A stretch of DNA of 64,000 nt from Neckera pumila (GCA_963969595.1 OZ018410.1:31562913-31626912), one strand, 5' to 3'. Positions 1 to 12,803 are shown, numbered from the stretch's first letter. The notes: generated by a model not told the origin, from the letters alone. A program made the numbers and translations.

Positions 1-589
1 AATTGGTGGACCAAGTGCACACGAACAAACAGAGGCAACTAGTAGAAGAGAAGGAAAAGACTTGGAGCAATCATCTGCACAAGTGTTGGAGATACAAAAT
101 GAAGCAGGGCCATTATAAGAGACATAGAAGTACATGTGATGGTAGTGTAAGGTGTGTGAGAGTGCAGACCTTGTGTGTTAGTTTTGAAAGTGTATGTAGA
201 TGTTCGAATGACTATATGGTTCTTGATTGATGTGAGCACGTAATTTAAAAATGTGAAGGTAGTTGCTAAACCTTTAATGTCATTCTGATTTTATGAATAC
301 ATATTTCAAAAATTGTAGTGAATATTGCTGTACACATGGTATAGGCATTTAAATATTATAATACTAATGTAATTGCAATGTACAAAGCAGAAAGATTAAT
401 ATATGAGACCAAAACAAATGATTGATAGGAAGAAATAAAATGTCTTACACTTGTGTTTCTCTGGAAGAACTAAAATTGCATCTTCATAGATAGTTTGCAT
501 TCAAAGTGATAGTATTGCATGATAAAATTGAAAAATGGATTTCTTAAAAATCTAGGGGTACTCAAACTTTTGATAACACATATTTTGTG
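1..589. other. AT-rich sequence without a recognisable gene
   Basis: No reading frame here has a recognisable domain or convincing codon usage. The short open frames near the left edge are low-complexity and overlap on both strands. No transposon ends were recognised. Confidence 0.5.
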
Positions 590-985
590 AATAATTTTGC
601 ATACAATCATTGCACTTGGCCAAGTGCAAAAATTTCTAATTCTGTGTTCTTGGTACCAAAAAAATTTAATTTTAGAATTTGGACAGTTTGACAGTGTGAT
701 TTGGATTTCTTGATTTTTGGCACTTTGTTTTTTACCTAATTTTTCAACAATCTAATTTTGAATTGATTTTTTCTATTCTTTTTTCTAAATTTTCTCAAAA
801 ATAATTTATGGATATTCAAAATTAGCGACAATGACAAAAAAACAAAGTTTATACAAACTTTTATACAATTTTTAGATTTTAGATTTTTAAAATAGTTATA
901 CAATTTTTATAATTTTGGACATGTTCCAAATTTTCCCTAAAAATTTCTGAAATTGACCTACACGTAGGTATTATGAAAATCTAAA
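590..985 (+). repeat. dispersed AT-rich repeat, copy 1 (+)
   Basis: This stretch shares a recognisable order of words with 9911-10229 (+) and, in reverse complement, with about 2845-3130. The shared words are a 'ttggcact/ttggcacat' block, a 'ttttctaaattttctcaa' block and a terminal 'gaaattgaccta' block. The copy at 9911-10229 is cleanly bounded, which suggests a small mobile unit. Edges of this copy are approximate. Confidence 0.5.
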
Positions 986-1518
986 GTTACCTTGTAATCT
1001 TAGCCAAGTGGTCTTAAAAAAAATGTGAAGTTTTGTTTACAGAAATGACAATTCTTTGTATATTCTCTGCCAAGAATTTTTTCTCTATTTGATTATGAAC
1101 AAACCATATGTGCTGCATTCCAAGCAAGGTAGTTATCTGCATCACTTCACAATGGCGTTGAAGACAGCATGCAAAGCTCTTTCTAGCTAGTGGTGCAATT
1201 TTGAATGCGTAGTACTCAAGTGAGTCTTTTGTAACATGAACCTCAATCAAACCAGGCACAATATTGTTACCTCTTAAAAGGTGGAAAACACATTATTGTG
1301 GTCTTGAATTTGCCATTCACCCTCAATTTGGTTTCCCTATAAAGTTGTTGATGTTGTTCAGTTGTGCTCAGATGACAATTATCTGTTAACCATTTTCAAA
1401 ATAGTTTTGTGCTAATGTTAAGTCACATGCTAAATTTGAGTTGGGTCCAAATCATAAGTAAATGGAAATTAGACCCTGAGGTTACCTGACCAATGTACAA
1501 TTGGGTACAGCAATCTTA

Positions 1519-2279
1519 GAGCATCCCCACCCGTCAGGGAAAATGAATGACTTGTTCACCATGGCCTGCAAAACTGTCCCACCTAACTATCAAATCGAAT
1601 GAACTTGCTAACAGGTCTGCTCCAAAAACACTCGCAGCTTGCAAAACAGGGTCATTTTGCAGGCCAAAGTCAGGCTTGCAAACTAGCTTGCAAACCACAT
1701 AAGACAAGCTCTGACACACTTTTCCAGCAAGCAGGGACTTACTGAGGTGAAAGCTTCTTTGGGAATTCAACCTTTGAGCTCTCATCAGAATGGTAGTCGT
1801 ACCATTAATGAATTGAATCATACCAACTTCTGAATGTAATTCACACCAACTTCTGAATATAATTCACAAATGCTCTTCTTTGTATGCCCAATTCCTTTGC
1901 TTCATTCTTCGATCATATTTTTGGAGTAAAAGGTTCTTTTTGTTAAGAATCAATTCTGTGAAGATCATGTATGCTGTGAATGGTTTAAGGTTGTGAATAT
2001 GATCGATCAAAGGTAAATCTGCCTTAGTTCAATGAAGCCAGCAGCTTAAATCTTGTCGGAAAGAAGTTATAGAAATTTTAGTCGAGAAGAAGTTATAAAA
2101 ATTTGGTTGGAAAGAAGTCATAGAGTTATTCACAGATTACAAAAATTATAACCCAAAATTAACCTTGCTAGTGGCTGCTTAACAGGTTACAGGTGGGTCA
2201 ACCCAGCTTCCAAAGCGGATGGCCTGGCATTTTGCCAGCCAAATCCCTACTACATTTTGCAAGCCAGGTGGGGATGCTC
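1519..2279. mobile_element. TTA-flanked MITE (PIF/Harbinger-like)
   Basis: Terminal inverted repeats begin GAGCATCCCCACC on the left and end GGTGGGGATGCTC on the right. They are flanked by a 3-bp duplication TTA at 1516-1518 and 2280-2282. The 761-bp element has no transposase reading frame, so it is non-autonomous. A 3-bp TTA duplication is typical of the PIF/Harbinger (Tourist) superfamily; the superfamily is an inference from that. Confidence 0.8.
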
Positions 2280-2844
2280 TTACGAATTTTTCAAAGTCAA
2301 TTCTCACTAGAAAGTTCATCAACTTCAAGAAGCATGCTCAAAAATGATCCAATTTTGAAACCGCAAATTGCATTGGAATTGCAATGAAGTGCACTTCAAC
2401 TTCATAACAAGTGAAAATGAATAATTGAAAATCATACAACAAGTTGGATTCCTTTTATACACTATTGACCATTTCATAGAGATTCTTTGGAAGATAGTAA
2501 AAAAAAATTTGCATTTGGGTGAAGAAGAAGAAAGAAATCATGCAAGAATTCAAGTGGTATGAAATTAAGTATCTCTAAAGCCATCGTGAAGGTTTGTTTC
2601 TTATATGCACCATTGAATACAAGTTGTAATTTTCACAAATGTTGGCAACACTAGATAATACATAGTGTATAGAAAACATCAAACTTTTTGTATGATTTTT
2701 AATTACATATGTGTATTTGCAAATGATGATTAAGTAGACTTGAGTGTGATTCCTACGCAATTTATGATTCAAAATTGTGTTTAGTTTTTAGCATACACCA
2801 GCATCCCAAAATTCACCAAATTTCAACAGGCTGTAAAAATTTGT

Positions 2845-3130
2845 AAGATTGTTGTATCCGACTGTACTGTACATATAGGTCAATTTCGTAAATAACTCGG
2901 GAAAATTTGGAAGATGTTGAAATTAAAAAAATTAGTAACAACTATTTCTAAAAATCTGGAAAAATTATTTTTGAGAAAAATTAGAAAAAGCAACACATTT
3001 AAGCATAAATAAAAATAATCAAATCAAAATTAGGAGTGTCCTCATAAAGTGCCAAAAATGAAAATTTCTATCTCCTTGCCAAATTGTCAAATTGCAAAAA
3101 CTATATCATTTTGGCAGGACAGTGCCAAAA
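2845..3130 (-). repeat. dispersed AT-rich repeat, copy 2 (-)
   Basis: Reverse-complement relative of the repeat at 590-985. The two copies lie about 1.9 kb apart in inverted orientation with the MITE at 1519-2279 between them. They could be subterminal arms of one larger element, but I did not find matching outer ends. Confidence 0.45.
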
Positions 3131-3367
3131 CTATCCTACGCATATAGTAGCTCTGATAGGCAAAATTGTACACTCGTCAAGTTCTGTAAATCAGAGATAA
3201 GTTAGAAGATTAAGCTCATATAAAATTATCAGCCAATGCTTTGGAGGGGTCTCTTTTTGCCCCAGTGTTGCAACTTCCCAGTTAGCCAATGATTCTTTGC
3301 AAAATAAACTAATTCAGGCCCAAGTATCTTGGAAGGGATTATCCCAAACTCCATGGGGAATGGTTTA

Positions 3368-3714
3368 AGGTATGTTCCCACTGGGTGTTAAAAGTGTTGT
3401 TACTGAGGGTCTTAGGAACGAATGTAGACCTACCTCTAGACTGGATTTAGATTCTAAACAACTTGTGTCAGTGTTGTTGCAATACTATTTCATAGGACCC
3501 ACAGTCCAATACATAAACTTTATTGTTACAATACTGTTTCAGTACTGCAAGAGTATAGTTTCAATGGACCCATTGAAACTATACTCTTGCAGTACTGAAA
3601 CAGTATTGTAACAATAAAGTTTATGTATTGGACTGTGGGCCCTATGAAACAATATTGTTTCGATGGGGGGTACTTTCCTGATGAACACCTCTAACATCAA
3701 GTGGGAACATACCT
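3368..3714. mobile_element. foldback MITE with palindromic core
   Basis: Outer inverted repeats begin AGGTATGTTCCCACT and end AGTGGGAACATACCT, flanked by TTA at 3365-3367 and 3715-3717. Inside, 3480-3657 is an almost perfect palindrome: two 88-bp arms with three mismatches separated by two bases. It encodes nothing. The TTA duplication points to a PIF/Harbinger-type MITE. Transcribed, it would fold into one long hairpin. Confidence 0.85.
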
Positions 3715-3717
3715 TTA

Positions 3718-4602
3718 GGCTAGTTGACAATGTTATGTACTTATTAATAAGCTGCTAACAAGGGCTCCTAATTAACATTCAATCAGAGAATCCCACCAAA
3801 ACTTAAATTTTCTCCAAACCGGCGCTTCAATTGGTCTTGGCGAGTCCAACTTCTGATACTTGTATGTGTGCTCAACAATCCGTTTATTCACGAATTCTTA
3901 GGCGCTCGGACCTCAAATCGCAGGTTTTGACTTGATTTTCATATTTTTACACTCCTTGCAATCATTCTGAATCCGTTTGTTTACAAGAAGTCTCAACAGA
4001 ACAGCTCCGATAAGACCCTCGACTTTTGTTCCCAACTAAGATTCAAAACGCCGGAGAATCCAGTGGCAGACTCCTGAGTACCGGTAGCCAAACTCTTTTC
4101 TTTCTTTTTCAGCAAAATGAGAGAGCTTCATCGAATCATCGCACGGAGTCGAGCGACCAAATTTTGGAAGCTGGGATCCAAACAAACAAACTGAAGAAAT
4201 CTGCATTGCGACTCATCAGGCACTGAGTAATTAGTTACGGCTATGGCCAATGGCCATGCCCCATCGCTTCCCGGCCTTTCCGACGAATTGCTACAGTACT
4301 GATTCCCCAAGACTCCTGAAATGATGACCTGGACATGAGACTGACCCTTAGTGGCCATGTCCTCTTCCGGACATAAAAAGAAAGAATCAAAGAATAAAGA
4401 AATGCCAGAAAATCTGTAGGGTGAGGATCAGGTGGTTCACAACCAATCCTCCTTGTTTGATCTACTGGCAGCAGCTTAATCCTAAGCAGCTGGAACTCTG
4501 GAAGCCTTCTTGCTCCCCCGCCCTCCTCGTCGCTTTCTCTTTTCAATTCCCGCCTGCAAGCGAAGCTCGTCGGATTGCTACTGACCCAACAATTCCATCG
4601 TC
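3718..4602. other. upstream region of the BASS2 gene
   Basis: No coding sequence is recognised. GC content rises toward 4600, as expected for a promoter and 5' leader. Short open frames on both strands around 4130-4600 have no recognisable domain. I could not place a TATA box with confidence. Confidence 0.4.
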
Positions 4603-5850
4603 ATGGCCAGCATCGCTGCTTCTCGAGCTTTGGCCTCGCCATGGAGCACGAGCTCCGCCTCAACTCAGCTGAGGAGGGCCAAAGCTTGCTCCTTCGGCTC
4701 CAACTTCACGGCTATGGCGGCTCCGAGGACAACGATGAAGTTGCCAGGGTTGCATCTGCGAGCTCGGGACACAAGAGGAGCTATGGCTGCAGGAGCGATG
4801 GATCCCATGAGGTCGCGGCAGAGGAGCGTTTTGTGCGCTGCAGACGCGGGTAGCGTGAGCGGCGAGACGGCGCCCTTGAAGCGTGAATTCAACAAGTTTG
4901 AGAAAGTGGTGGACGTGTTAACGACGATGTTTCCGGTGTGGGTGATTCTCGGCACTTTGATCGGGATTTACAAGCCTTCCGCCGTGACATGGCTACAGAC
5001 CGACCTCTTCACCATCTGTCTGGGTTTCCTCATGTTGTCCATGGGGCTCACGCTCACGTTCGAGGATTTCCGTCGCTGTCTTCGTAACCCTTGGACTGTG
5101 GGCGTGGGGTTCGTTGCACAGTACTTGGTGAAGCCAGTGTTGGGGTTCGTCATTGCTCACGCACTCAAGCTTTCTGCGCCGCTCGCCACCGGGCTCATCT
5201 TAGTATCCTGTTGCCCTGGAGGCCAAGCTTCCAATGTAGCGACCTACATTTCTAAAGGCAATGTGGCGCTATCGGTTCTCATGACCACAGCTTCCACCAT
5301 CGGCGCGATCTTTATGACTCCCTTGTTGACGAAGCTCTTGGCTGGGCAGTTGGTGCCCGTGGACGCCGTGGGGTTAGCCGTGAGTACGTTCCAAGTGGTG
5401 CTCATGCCAACCGTAGTGGGCGTATTAGCCCATGAGATGTTTCCCAAGATCGTCGACAAGATTATCACCGTGACGCCGTTGGTGGGCGTGATCATGACCA
5501 CATTGCTGTGCGCCAGCCCGATTGGACAAGTCTCGGAGGTTTTAGTTGCGCAAGGCGGGCAGCTCATCATTCCAGTTGCGGTTCTCCACGCGGCTGCGTT
5601 TCTTCTGGGCTACTGGATGTCGAAGGCGTTCAAATTCGGGGAGACGACTTCAAGGACAATCTCGATTGAATGTGGGATGCAAAGCTCGGCGCTGGGGTTC
5701 CTGTTAGCGCAGAAGCATTTCAGCAATCCTTTGGTGGCCGTGCCATCGGCGGTGAGCGTGGTGTGCATGGCGCTGGGAGGAAGCGGACTCGCGGTCTACT
5801 GGAGAAATCAAGCGATTTCCGCAGACGACAAGGATGACTTCAAGGAGTAG
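4603..5850 (+). CDS. BASS2: plastid sodium:pyruvate symporter, BASS2 type
   Basis: A single uninterrupted 415-aa frame for a bile acid:sodium symporter family (SBF/BASS) protein. Residues 1 to about 85 are rich in Ala, Ser, Arg and Thr with few acidic residues, as in a chloroplast transit peptide; the rest is hydrophobic with about nine or ten membrane segments. The signature PGGQASN ends at residue 211 and ECGMQ spans 356-360. Q173, S210, N211, S224, T228, E356 and Q360 lie at a constant offset of 96 from the sodium-binding residues I recall for bacterial ASBT, so both sodium sites look intact. The core and the C-terminal DDKDDFKE closely resemble Arabidopsis BASS2, which carries pyruvate across the inner envelope with sodium. 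The start is the first ATG of the transit peptide. Length matches the family. Absence of introns is odd for a plant BASS2 gene and may mean retroposition or intron loss. Confidence 0.93.
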   Translation: MASIAASRALASPWSTSSASTQLRRAKACSFGSNFTAMAAPRTTMKLPGLHLRARDTRGAMAAGAMDPMRSRQRSVLCAADAGSVSGETAPLKREFNKFEKVVDVLTTMFPVWVILGTLIGIYKPSAVTWLQTDLFTICLGFLMLSMGLTLTFEDFRRCLRNPWTVGVGFVAQYLVKPVLGFVIAHALKLSAPLATGLILVSCCPGGQASNVATYISKGNVALSVLMTTASTIGAIFMTPLLTKLLAGQLVPVDAVGLAVSTFQVVLMPTVVGVLAHEMFPKIVDKIITVTPLVGVIMTTLLCASPIGQVSEVLVAQGGQLIIPVAVLHAAAFLLGYWMSKAFKFGETTSRTISIECGMQSSALGFLLAQKHFSNPLVAVPSAVSVVCMALGGSGLAVYWRNQAISADDKDDFKE

Positions 5851-7165
5851 GTTTTTATGCGTATTTTGGTATTGCAGGGAGGTAATTACATTTTTCTGGT
5901 TGCGTTGTCCTTTATGGTGGCATTGCTTGAGCTTTTCCTGCCGGTACAGGCTTTGGAAGCTTAGAATGGGCGGGGTTTGGGAGACCTTTGTAGGGTTTAG
6001 GTTTTGGTGGGCGCACGGGGTCTCGTGCATAGATGAGAGCTAGCTGCCCTTTTTTTGGTCGCCGTACATGATGTACTCTTGAGTCTGTAACAATTAAAAG
6101 GTCATTTTATTCGTTCATCTTCGGCTTTCTTCAACATTCTTCAACATTCTTCAGCATGATTTTGTATTTGGCCTTTTTTCCTGCTATTCGTCTGCTTCGT
6201 CTTGCTGTGGTTTTGATTGCTGACAACTCTTTTATGTAATACTTCGTAGACGATTATTGTCAAAGATGTCTCTATTTCATGTGTCTATGTTTTACGCTGC
6301 TATTCAAGTTTAGGGTCAACGACTGGAGAATTGTTCAAACAGAACGGTGGTGAGTTTTCTTGTCTACTTCATAATTTTCTTTAACCTATTTCTCAGTGGA
6401 GTTGCCCACTCTACTTGTACTGGGCATGACCTTAACCATATACTTCAGCTCTATATTTAACGAGGGCTCACTGAATGTAGTGTGTTTGTCAAGAATGTAG
6501 AGTTGCTAACAATCTTGAATAACTTATGCAATTTCAACTGGTGCATCTGTTTTTGTAAGGCCTCTCCCTATCTAGTGCATGAGGTGACTGTCCCAGGCGC
6601 TCATGTTCAGAACCCTAAGGTGGTGGTAATCCTGCACGGGCGTAACAACCGGTTCAGAACCGTAAGTCTATGTACTGTGGCAACAAAATGGACCTTTCGT
6701 GAGAATCTTTATGTTCAGCAAGCGTACGTATGGTAAGAGTTGTTTTGTGCATCTAGGACTTTAGAAATAGGGTGGTTTTGACCGACGTCCAGGACCATGC
6801 TAGGATCTCTGAATTTGAATGTCGAACACCAAAGAACCTACGAGGAAGCTGGTTCATTCGAAGTCCCCAAACTTTGCAACACACTTGCAGATGAAGAATT
6901 ATGTTGCATAGATGCTTTGCAGAAGACAATATGTTACAATGTGCACCCTTATGTACGAATGTCGACTATTTCTTACCAGTTTCTCACAATTCTTGTCTGA
7001 AAAAACGAATCAAAGGACCTCTTAGGTGCTCATCACAGTTCACACAAGTCGTGAGAGAATTGAGTGTACCTCACTTAGCTCTTCAAACACAAAAGCTTAT
7101 TTTTGTGCTGTCAGGAATTCCAGGGAAAACCTCTGCAGGTGTGCACCCAAATGTTCTACTGGACA
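5851..7165. other. BASS2 3' flank and gene-free sequence
   Basis: The first ~250 bases probably hold the BASS2 3' untranslated region. A short threefold repeat of 'cattcttcaa'-like units lies near 6130-6160. Beyond that the sequence has only short, domain-less open frames (for example 6482-6736 and 6797-7176), which I do not call as genes. Confidence 0.45.
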
Positions 7166-7809
7166 TTCACCCCTAAATGCCCAAGGCCTGTTTTTGGCTT
7201 CCTGGAATTTGCTCTAAATTGAACAAAATGCCAACATTTTGATAAGTTGTATCAATTTTTTTTGAATTGTAACCATACAATTTCAAACTGGCCATGTTAG
7301 AGATCTCATAGGAAAAGAAAACACAACAATATCACTTATGGAGTGAAAGATTATAATGTTTGACCATGAGGGTGCTAAAATTGCAAAAATCTTTCAATCT
7401 TATTTACACAATTCAAATCTAAAAAGTTGGTGACCAAAAAAATATGAGGTTAAAGGGCCTAACTTGTATAACCCCAATCAATTTATGGCTTCTTAAAATC
7501 TACTCTACAATTTTTTAAATTAATTTTGAATGTGATTTTTTCTCCAAGATCTAGTGTATTTGAGGCTCATTTCCAAGAGCCCTCACCACTACAGGAGGTC
7601 AAGATTGCAATGGGTACCCTTGTACAAAAACTTGAATAGAAAAATCACTATCATTTATTTTCAAGATCGGATTTTTGATGCTAAATAGAGACTTCAAGAA
7701 GAATTTTCTAAAAATATAAACTACTAAACATAGCAACTTCATTAGGTTTTATTTAACTTCAAAGTTTTGCAAACACCAGATTTGGGTGCCTTGGGCATTT
7801 AGGGGTTAA
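7166..7809 (+). mobile_element. TTAA-type element, copy 1
   Basis: The right end is GGGGTTAA; the left end reads TTCACCCCTAAATG, so the left TTAA has one mismatch. The 644-bp body shares its interior with the element at 9519-10681 ('ccaaggc' near the left end, 'tatttgaggctcat' near the middle). It has no coding capacity. Confidence 0.7.
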
Positions 7810-8570
7810 TTAATGCTAGACTTACAACCTGGACCATTTTTTTTCGAACATTTTGTTGTTGTGCAATCTGTGAACTTCAGCGAAGGCTAAAGTAGGAGGC
7901 TGAGAAACCGACCATTTAAAGGCTGGTCTGCCATTTCATGTGGTTCTTTGGATGGGAATATTTTTAGCTCATTTTTCAAAGAAAGAAAAATAGATGAGGA
8001 ATCTAACACAACTTGTTTCATATTTTTTGAAGCATTTTTGAGTTAGTTACAATTTTCAAATGAGATGTGTCATAGATCCCTATTTATGACCTTAGGTCTT
8101 CCATGAACCGTTCACTTGCAATTCTAAAGGAAGATGGCAAAAACAAAGAGAATGATTGGCTCTTGCAATTAATAATGCTTTTTTCCTTGATTCATTCAAT
8201 GACTATAGCGTTCACTTTAGAACCACCTCATGTCCATTTCACAACCATTTATAGGGGCGGTTCTTAATGCCCGTGCGATTTCAGAGCCTCCTACCTTAGG
8301 TTTGAAGGGACCATTATTTCAAATCACTGAATCCTTCTACTAAAGAGTTCATCACTAAATCCTTCTACAAAAGAATTTATTATTTACCAGCTATAGCAAT
8401 TGGATAAACCATTGCTACCATTGTAGGCTTATTGTGGTAAGGTGAAAACATCCATTTTCATCCCTGCACCTAATTTCATGTACCAAGAAAGTACATTCTT
8501 GCTAAGAAAATGTGCACCCTTGGTATATCATGATGGAATGGATATAGGGACGGGAATGGGTGTTTTCACC

Positions 8571-9473
8571 TTAACCCCTAAAGGACCGTTTGTTCCCTTG
8601 GGGGACAATTTGGGTCCGGGCAGGTTCCTACTACTTCAGTTTTTAGTAATATTATTTGGGATTTTTTGAGGTTGTGTATTTTTGTGAGAGCTTTGTGAAT
8701 ATATTATTTTTATTTTAATTGATGCCTGGGAGCAAAAGTTATGGCACAATAAGCAAAATTGGAGTTCGGCGGGTAGTTCCAAAAAAATCATAAAAAGTCA
8801 AAATAAATTTTTTTCAACTTTTTTTCTCAAAGATTATATTTTTTTTCTACATGTGAAGCTTTGTTTCATTCAATTTGGACTAGTTATAAAAAAGTTATGG
8901 ACAATCTTAGTTTTGCGGACAATCTAAGCATCTTCTCAAAAAATAATATGTAGAATTTGTTTTCAATGCAATTTTTAGAATTTTTCAAAAAGAATTGCTA
9001 GACAAGGTTGGATATTCTTGCTAGAACAATCTCACCGTTGGAATTATTGTGATTCAATTCCATCTAAAAGCTATTAACAATTTAGTTTTTTCTTCAATCT
9101 TGATCCCACCTCTATTTAACAATTTTTTAATGAGTGAAAATTAAATGCTTTTTATCCGAAATTTTTTTGAGAGATTCTTGACTCTACTACTTAACATAAA
9201 TAATTAGAAAACAAAAAGACCTAAAGCCAAAAATCCTAGTCAAGCAAGGTGCAAAAAAACTTGTTTTCTTCACTTTAAATATATATATCTTGCAATCTAC
9301 ATGGTCAAAGTTTTTGAAATTTCTTCCACATATTCATATACTAGTCAAGTATAAGATCTTATGGTTGGATATGCAAGAAAAAACAATTTTTAAAGCTCTT
9401 TTCTCTTTGCAATGGAAATGATAGTTTTGAGTGGTATTTGATAGGAAAATCACCTTGGTCCTTTAGGAGTTAA
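8571..9473 (+). mobile_element. TTAA-type element, copy 2
   Basis: It starts TTAACCCCTAAAGGACC and ends GGTCCTTTAGGAGTTAA. Near the left end a second short inverted repeat (ttgttccc..gggggacaa) is shared with the copies at 12804-13729, 14017-16825 and 17504-18427. Length is 903 bp, without coding capacity. Confidence 0.8.
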
Positions 9474-9518
9474 GTGAAATCAATAAGAATGAAGGATGTG
9501 AAGCGCAGTTGATCCGGA

Positions 9519-10681
9519 TTAATCCCTAAATGTCCAAGGCTTTTTTTGAGTTTCTTAGAATTTGTTCTAATTGAATTGAACAAAAAGCCAACATTTTTCA
9601 AATATTTTTTAATTGTAACTATACAAATTCAAACTAGACATGTTAGAGATCACATGAAAAAAGAAAACGCAACAATATCATTTATAAATTGAAAGATTAT
9701 AATGTTTTATAATGAGGGTGTTATAACTATGACAATAATGTGAAGTCTCATTCAATCCTCTTTTCACATGCCAAATCTAAAAAATTGGACACCAAAAAAA
9801 TATGAGGTTAGAGGGCAAAACATGTATAATCCCAATCAATTTACAGCTTTTCAAGATTATTGCTTAAAATTTTTTTCAATGAATTTCTAATGAGATTTTT
9901 TCTGCAAGAACTACCATACATTCAAATTAGATACAACACCTGGTTGTCAAAATAATTTAGTTTTGTCATTTAGACAATTCAGTAGCTTGATTATTTTGAT
10001 TTTTTTGGCTTTTGGCACATTGCTCTTTCTAATTTTTTGGCATTTTGATGAAATGGATTGATTTTTTTTATTCATGCATAAATGTGTTCCTTTTTCTAAA
10101 TTTTTTCAAGAACAATTTTTGAATATTTAGAAATAGCAACAGTGAAATTTTCTCAGATTTTAAAAAACAATTGTACTTTACAATTTTTCATATTTTTCCC
10201 TAATTATTTATGAAATTGACCTATGGTAGGGTAGTATATTTGAGGCTCATTTTCAAGAGTTCTGAACACTAGAAAATCAAGATTTGCAATGGACACCCTT
10301 GCACAAAATCTTTAATAGAAAATTATTATCATTGATTTTCAAAATCAAACTTTTGATGCTAAAAGTAGACTTCACAAAAATTTCAAAAATATAAACTACT
10401 AAAAATAGTAGCTTGATTAGATTTTATCATTGTTGTCACATCAAGCACTTTAGAAATAATAGACATCCGGAACGGACGGAAAAATTGGATAGTTCGGATG
10501 GACTGGATCGACAATGTAACTCCCGTAAAGTAATCTCATCGGGTGAGTTAGGATCATTAGACGTCCCAGATAGGCAAACATATTGGACAACTTGGACGGA
10601 TGGTCCCTCTAATGCGACAACTATGAATGTTATTTAAGTTCAAAGTATTTTTGACACCAGAATTTAATGCTTAGAGGTTAA
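9519..10681 (+). mobile_element. TTAA-type element, copy 3, with internal insertion
   Basis: The ends TTAATCCCTAAATG and TTAGAGGTTAA are degenerate. The interior matches the 7166-7809 copy, but a 319-bp block at 9911-10229 is absent from that copy. A GC-richer patch at about 10440-10620 is also unique to this copy. Confidence 0.65.
9911..10229 (+). mobile_element. small insertion in TTAA element (dispersed repeat, copy 3)
   Basis: This block interrupts the TTAA element relative to its relative at 7166-7809. It starts CTACCATA and ends TATGGTAG, so it has at least 8-bp inverted ends. Its body matches the repeats at 590-985 and 2845-3130. This is the best evidence that the repeat family moves as a unit. 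Confidence 0.55.
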
Positions 10682-12003
10682 ACACCTAAAAGACCACTTG
10701 TCTCCTTGGGATATGGTCCTACGATCTCAAAATTTCATTGGTTTTCTAAAAAATTTATCGAAGATGTGAATTAGGATCATTAGACGTTTCAGAATCCAGA
10801 AATAAAAAAAAACATAGGTTTCTTCTAGTGTTCCGCCGGCTAACCTTCTAGTACTATCGAGAGTGAGGAACATGTTGCTACTATTAAATGTGGTGATATT
10901 GCTGCCTAGTAGTGCCTGAGACCTAGTGTCTCTAATGCTTGTTGTATGGCCACCGCTATGGACACACTGCTGTGGAGAGTGGAAGAACAACTTTGGATTT
11001 TCAATTTGAGGATCATCATGCTCTATCTTAAGGAAAAGGAAGATGTGTTCCCTTAGCGCTATATGTACTTCTCTAGAAAAACTTCGTGGGTGTCCCTCCG
11101 GCCTTTTAGTAGCCCAATTGAGCAGCTTAGATCCCCAAGAACACTATAGCCAATGTAGACGTTGTGGCAATCTATCTATTGTTTCACTCTTGTCCCTCTT
11201 CAAATTTGGGAGGCTCACCAATTAATTCTCATCTAACATTACTAGCATGTACTCCACCTGCCATTTCCTTGCTCTATGTTTGGCAACTTGTGGCTATGAC
11301 CTTGGCCTCAATGGCACACCGATTTGGATTGGGAGGAGGATAGGAAAGATTATTGAATTGTGTCTTAGTTTGCATTTCGTCATTGTCTATTGCTCTTCTT
11401 TCTATTGCAATGCTACTTCTGCACTCTTGGCCTAATTGCTTTCCGAATTTTTCTATTCCCTCCTTGCAACAGAGCTCACTATTGTTTTCCTTTGCTTGCC
11501 TCATTCAACCACTTTTCTTCCTTCTCGTAATGCTTATTTTTATAACGTATTATGGAGACCAGCCGAAGTGCCGGCTGCAATAGTAATGAGGTGGTCCTTA
11601 TTTTTCAGCTGGTAGACCCATTGAGCTTCAGTGGGATCAGTGGAAAACAGCCAGCAACCAACTACGGCCTTTCCTACCACCGGAAAGTGTCCGAAGGATG
11701 ACATGGCAGCAAGCTCGTTGCATTGTTTTGGAATTTCTTAACATAATTTTCAAACCCGGGCTACTTCTGCTCTTTTGGAGAATTTTTTTTGGTCTACGCA
11801 TACTGGGTATTCGATCAGCTAGCCTGCCCTACGGCTCCCAACATCCCATATCGTTTTTATTGCTCTCATTAGTTTTACTTAGCCGTAATCAATGAAATGA
11901 CTGCGCTCTCAATTCCCAACAATTCACAAGCTGACCAGTCACATATTCATAAACAAAATGGATGAAAATCCTTCCAATTTTCCATCTGAGTTGCCCAACT
12001 TTC
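10682..12003. other. gene-free sequence
   Basis: Less AT-rich than its surroundings, but the open frames at 11043-11583 overlap on both strands and carry no recognisable domain. No transposon ends were identified. Confidence 0.4.
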
Positions 12004-12767
12004 GGGTAATTGCATACTACGGTGATCCACTATGGACTGTTATAGTCCATAGTTTAGTGGGAATTTTTGAAGTTTTTGTAATTTCAAAAATATACAAGAT
12101 GTAGAAAATGGAAAAAGACGTGCATATTATTGTTATATACTTGAAGATCTATTAAATACAAAATAAATTTTTGCAAAAGTGTTTATACTCTATTAATAAA
12201 GGACTTTGAAATATACTCTTATTTACTGTCACAGTCCATAGCATTAAAAATAAAGACTCATTGATCTATTAGGAATTCAAATATTATGCAAAAGAAGGAG
12301 TTGTATATAAATAGGTATATATATAATCAAACGTTTTGTTTTGAAATATATAGAGTTTCTATTCTTTAATTTATAGATATGGACTATTTATGTATCCTTA
12401 TCTTATCAAAAATACTAGTGATTTTTGGGGGTACATTAGACATACTAAAAATCAACTTTATACAAATCTATCTTATCAAAATAATTGTAATAAGTATTTC
12501 TAAGGGTGGCCCAACTTTCAATAGAATTAATTTTCATTATAATCAATTCTATAATTTATTGAAATAGATCAAAATAAGATGTCATTTTTGAAGTTTTTTA
12601 ATATAAATATACAAAAGCAATTTCTGTTAATTTTCTTCATCTTTTGCTTTGATACACTAGAAAGAAATTATAGAAAGAAAATTGCAGAATTTTGAGATCT
12701 TATGCAATAAAATGAAATGGACTTTTATGGATGATTTTCTGCCAGTTACCGTAGTGTGCAATTGCCC
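12004..12767. mobile_element. inverted-repeat MITE
   Basis: The left end GGGTAATTGCATACTACGGT and the reverse complement of the right end GGGCAATTGCACACTACGGT differ at two positions. A 4-bp direct repeat TTTC flanks both sides and may be the target duplication. The AT-rich 764-bp interior has no coding capacity. The superfamily is not clear to me. Confidence 0.7.
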
Positions 12768-12803
12768 TTTCATCAAAACGCCACAAAAAGACATTGCCGG
12801 CGT

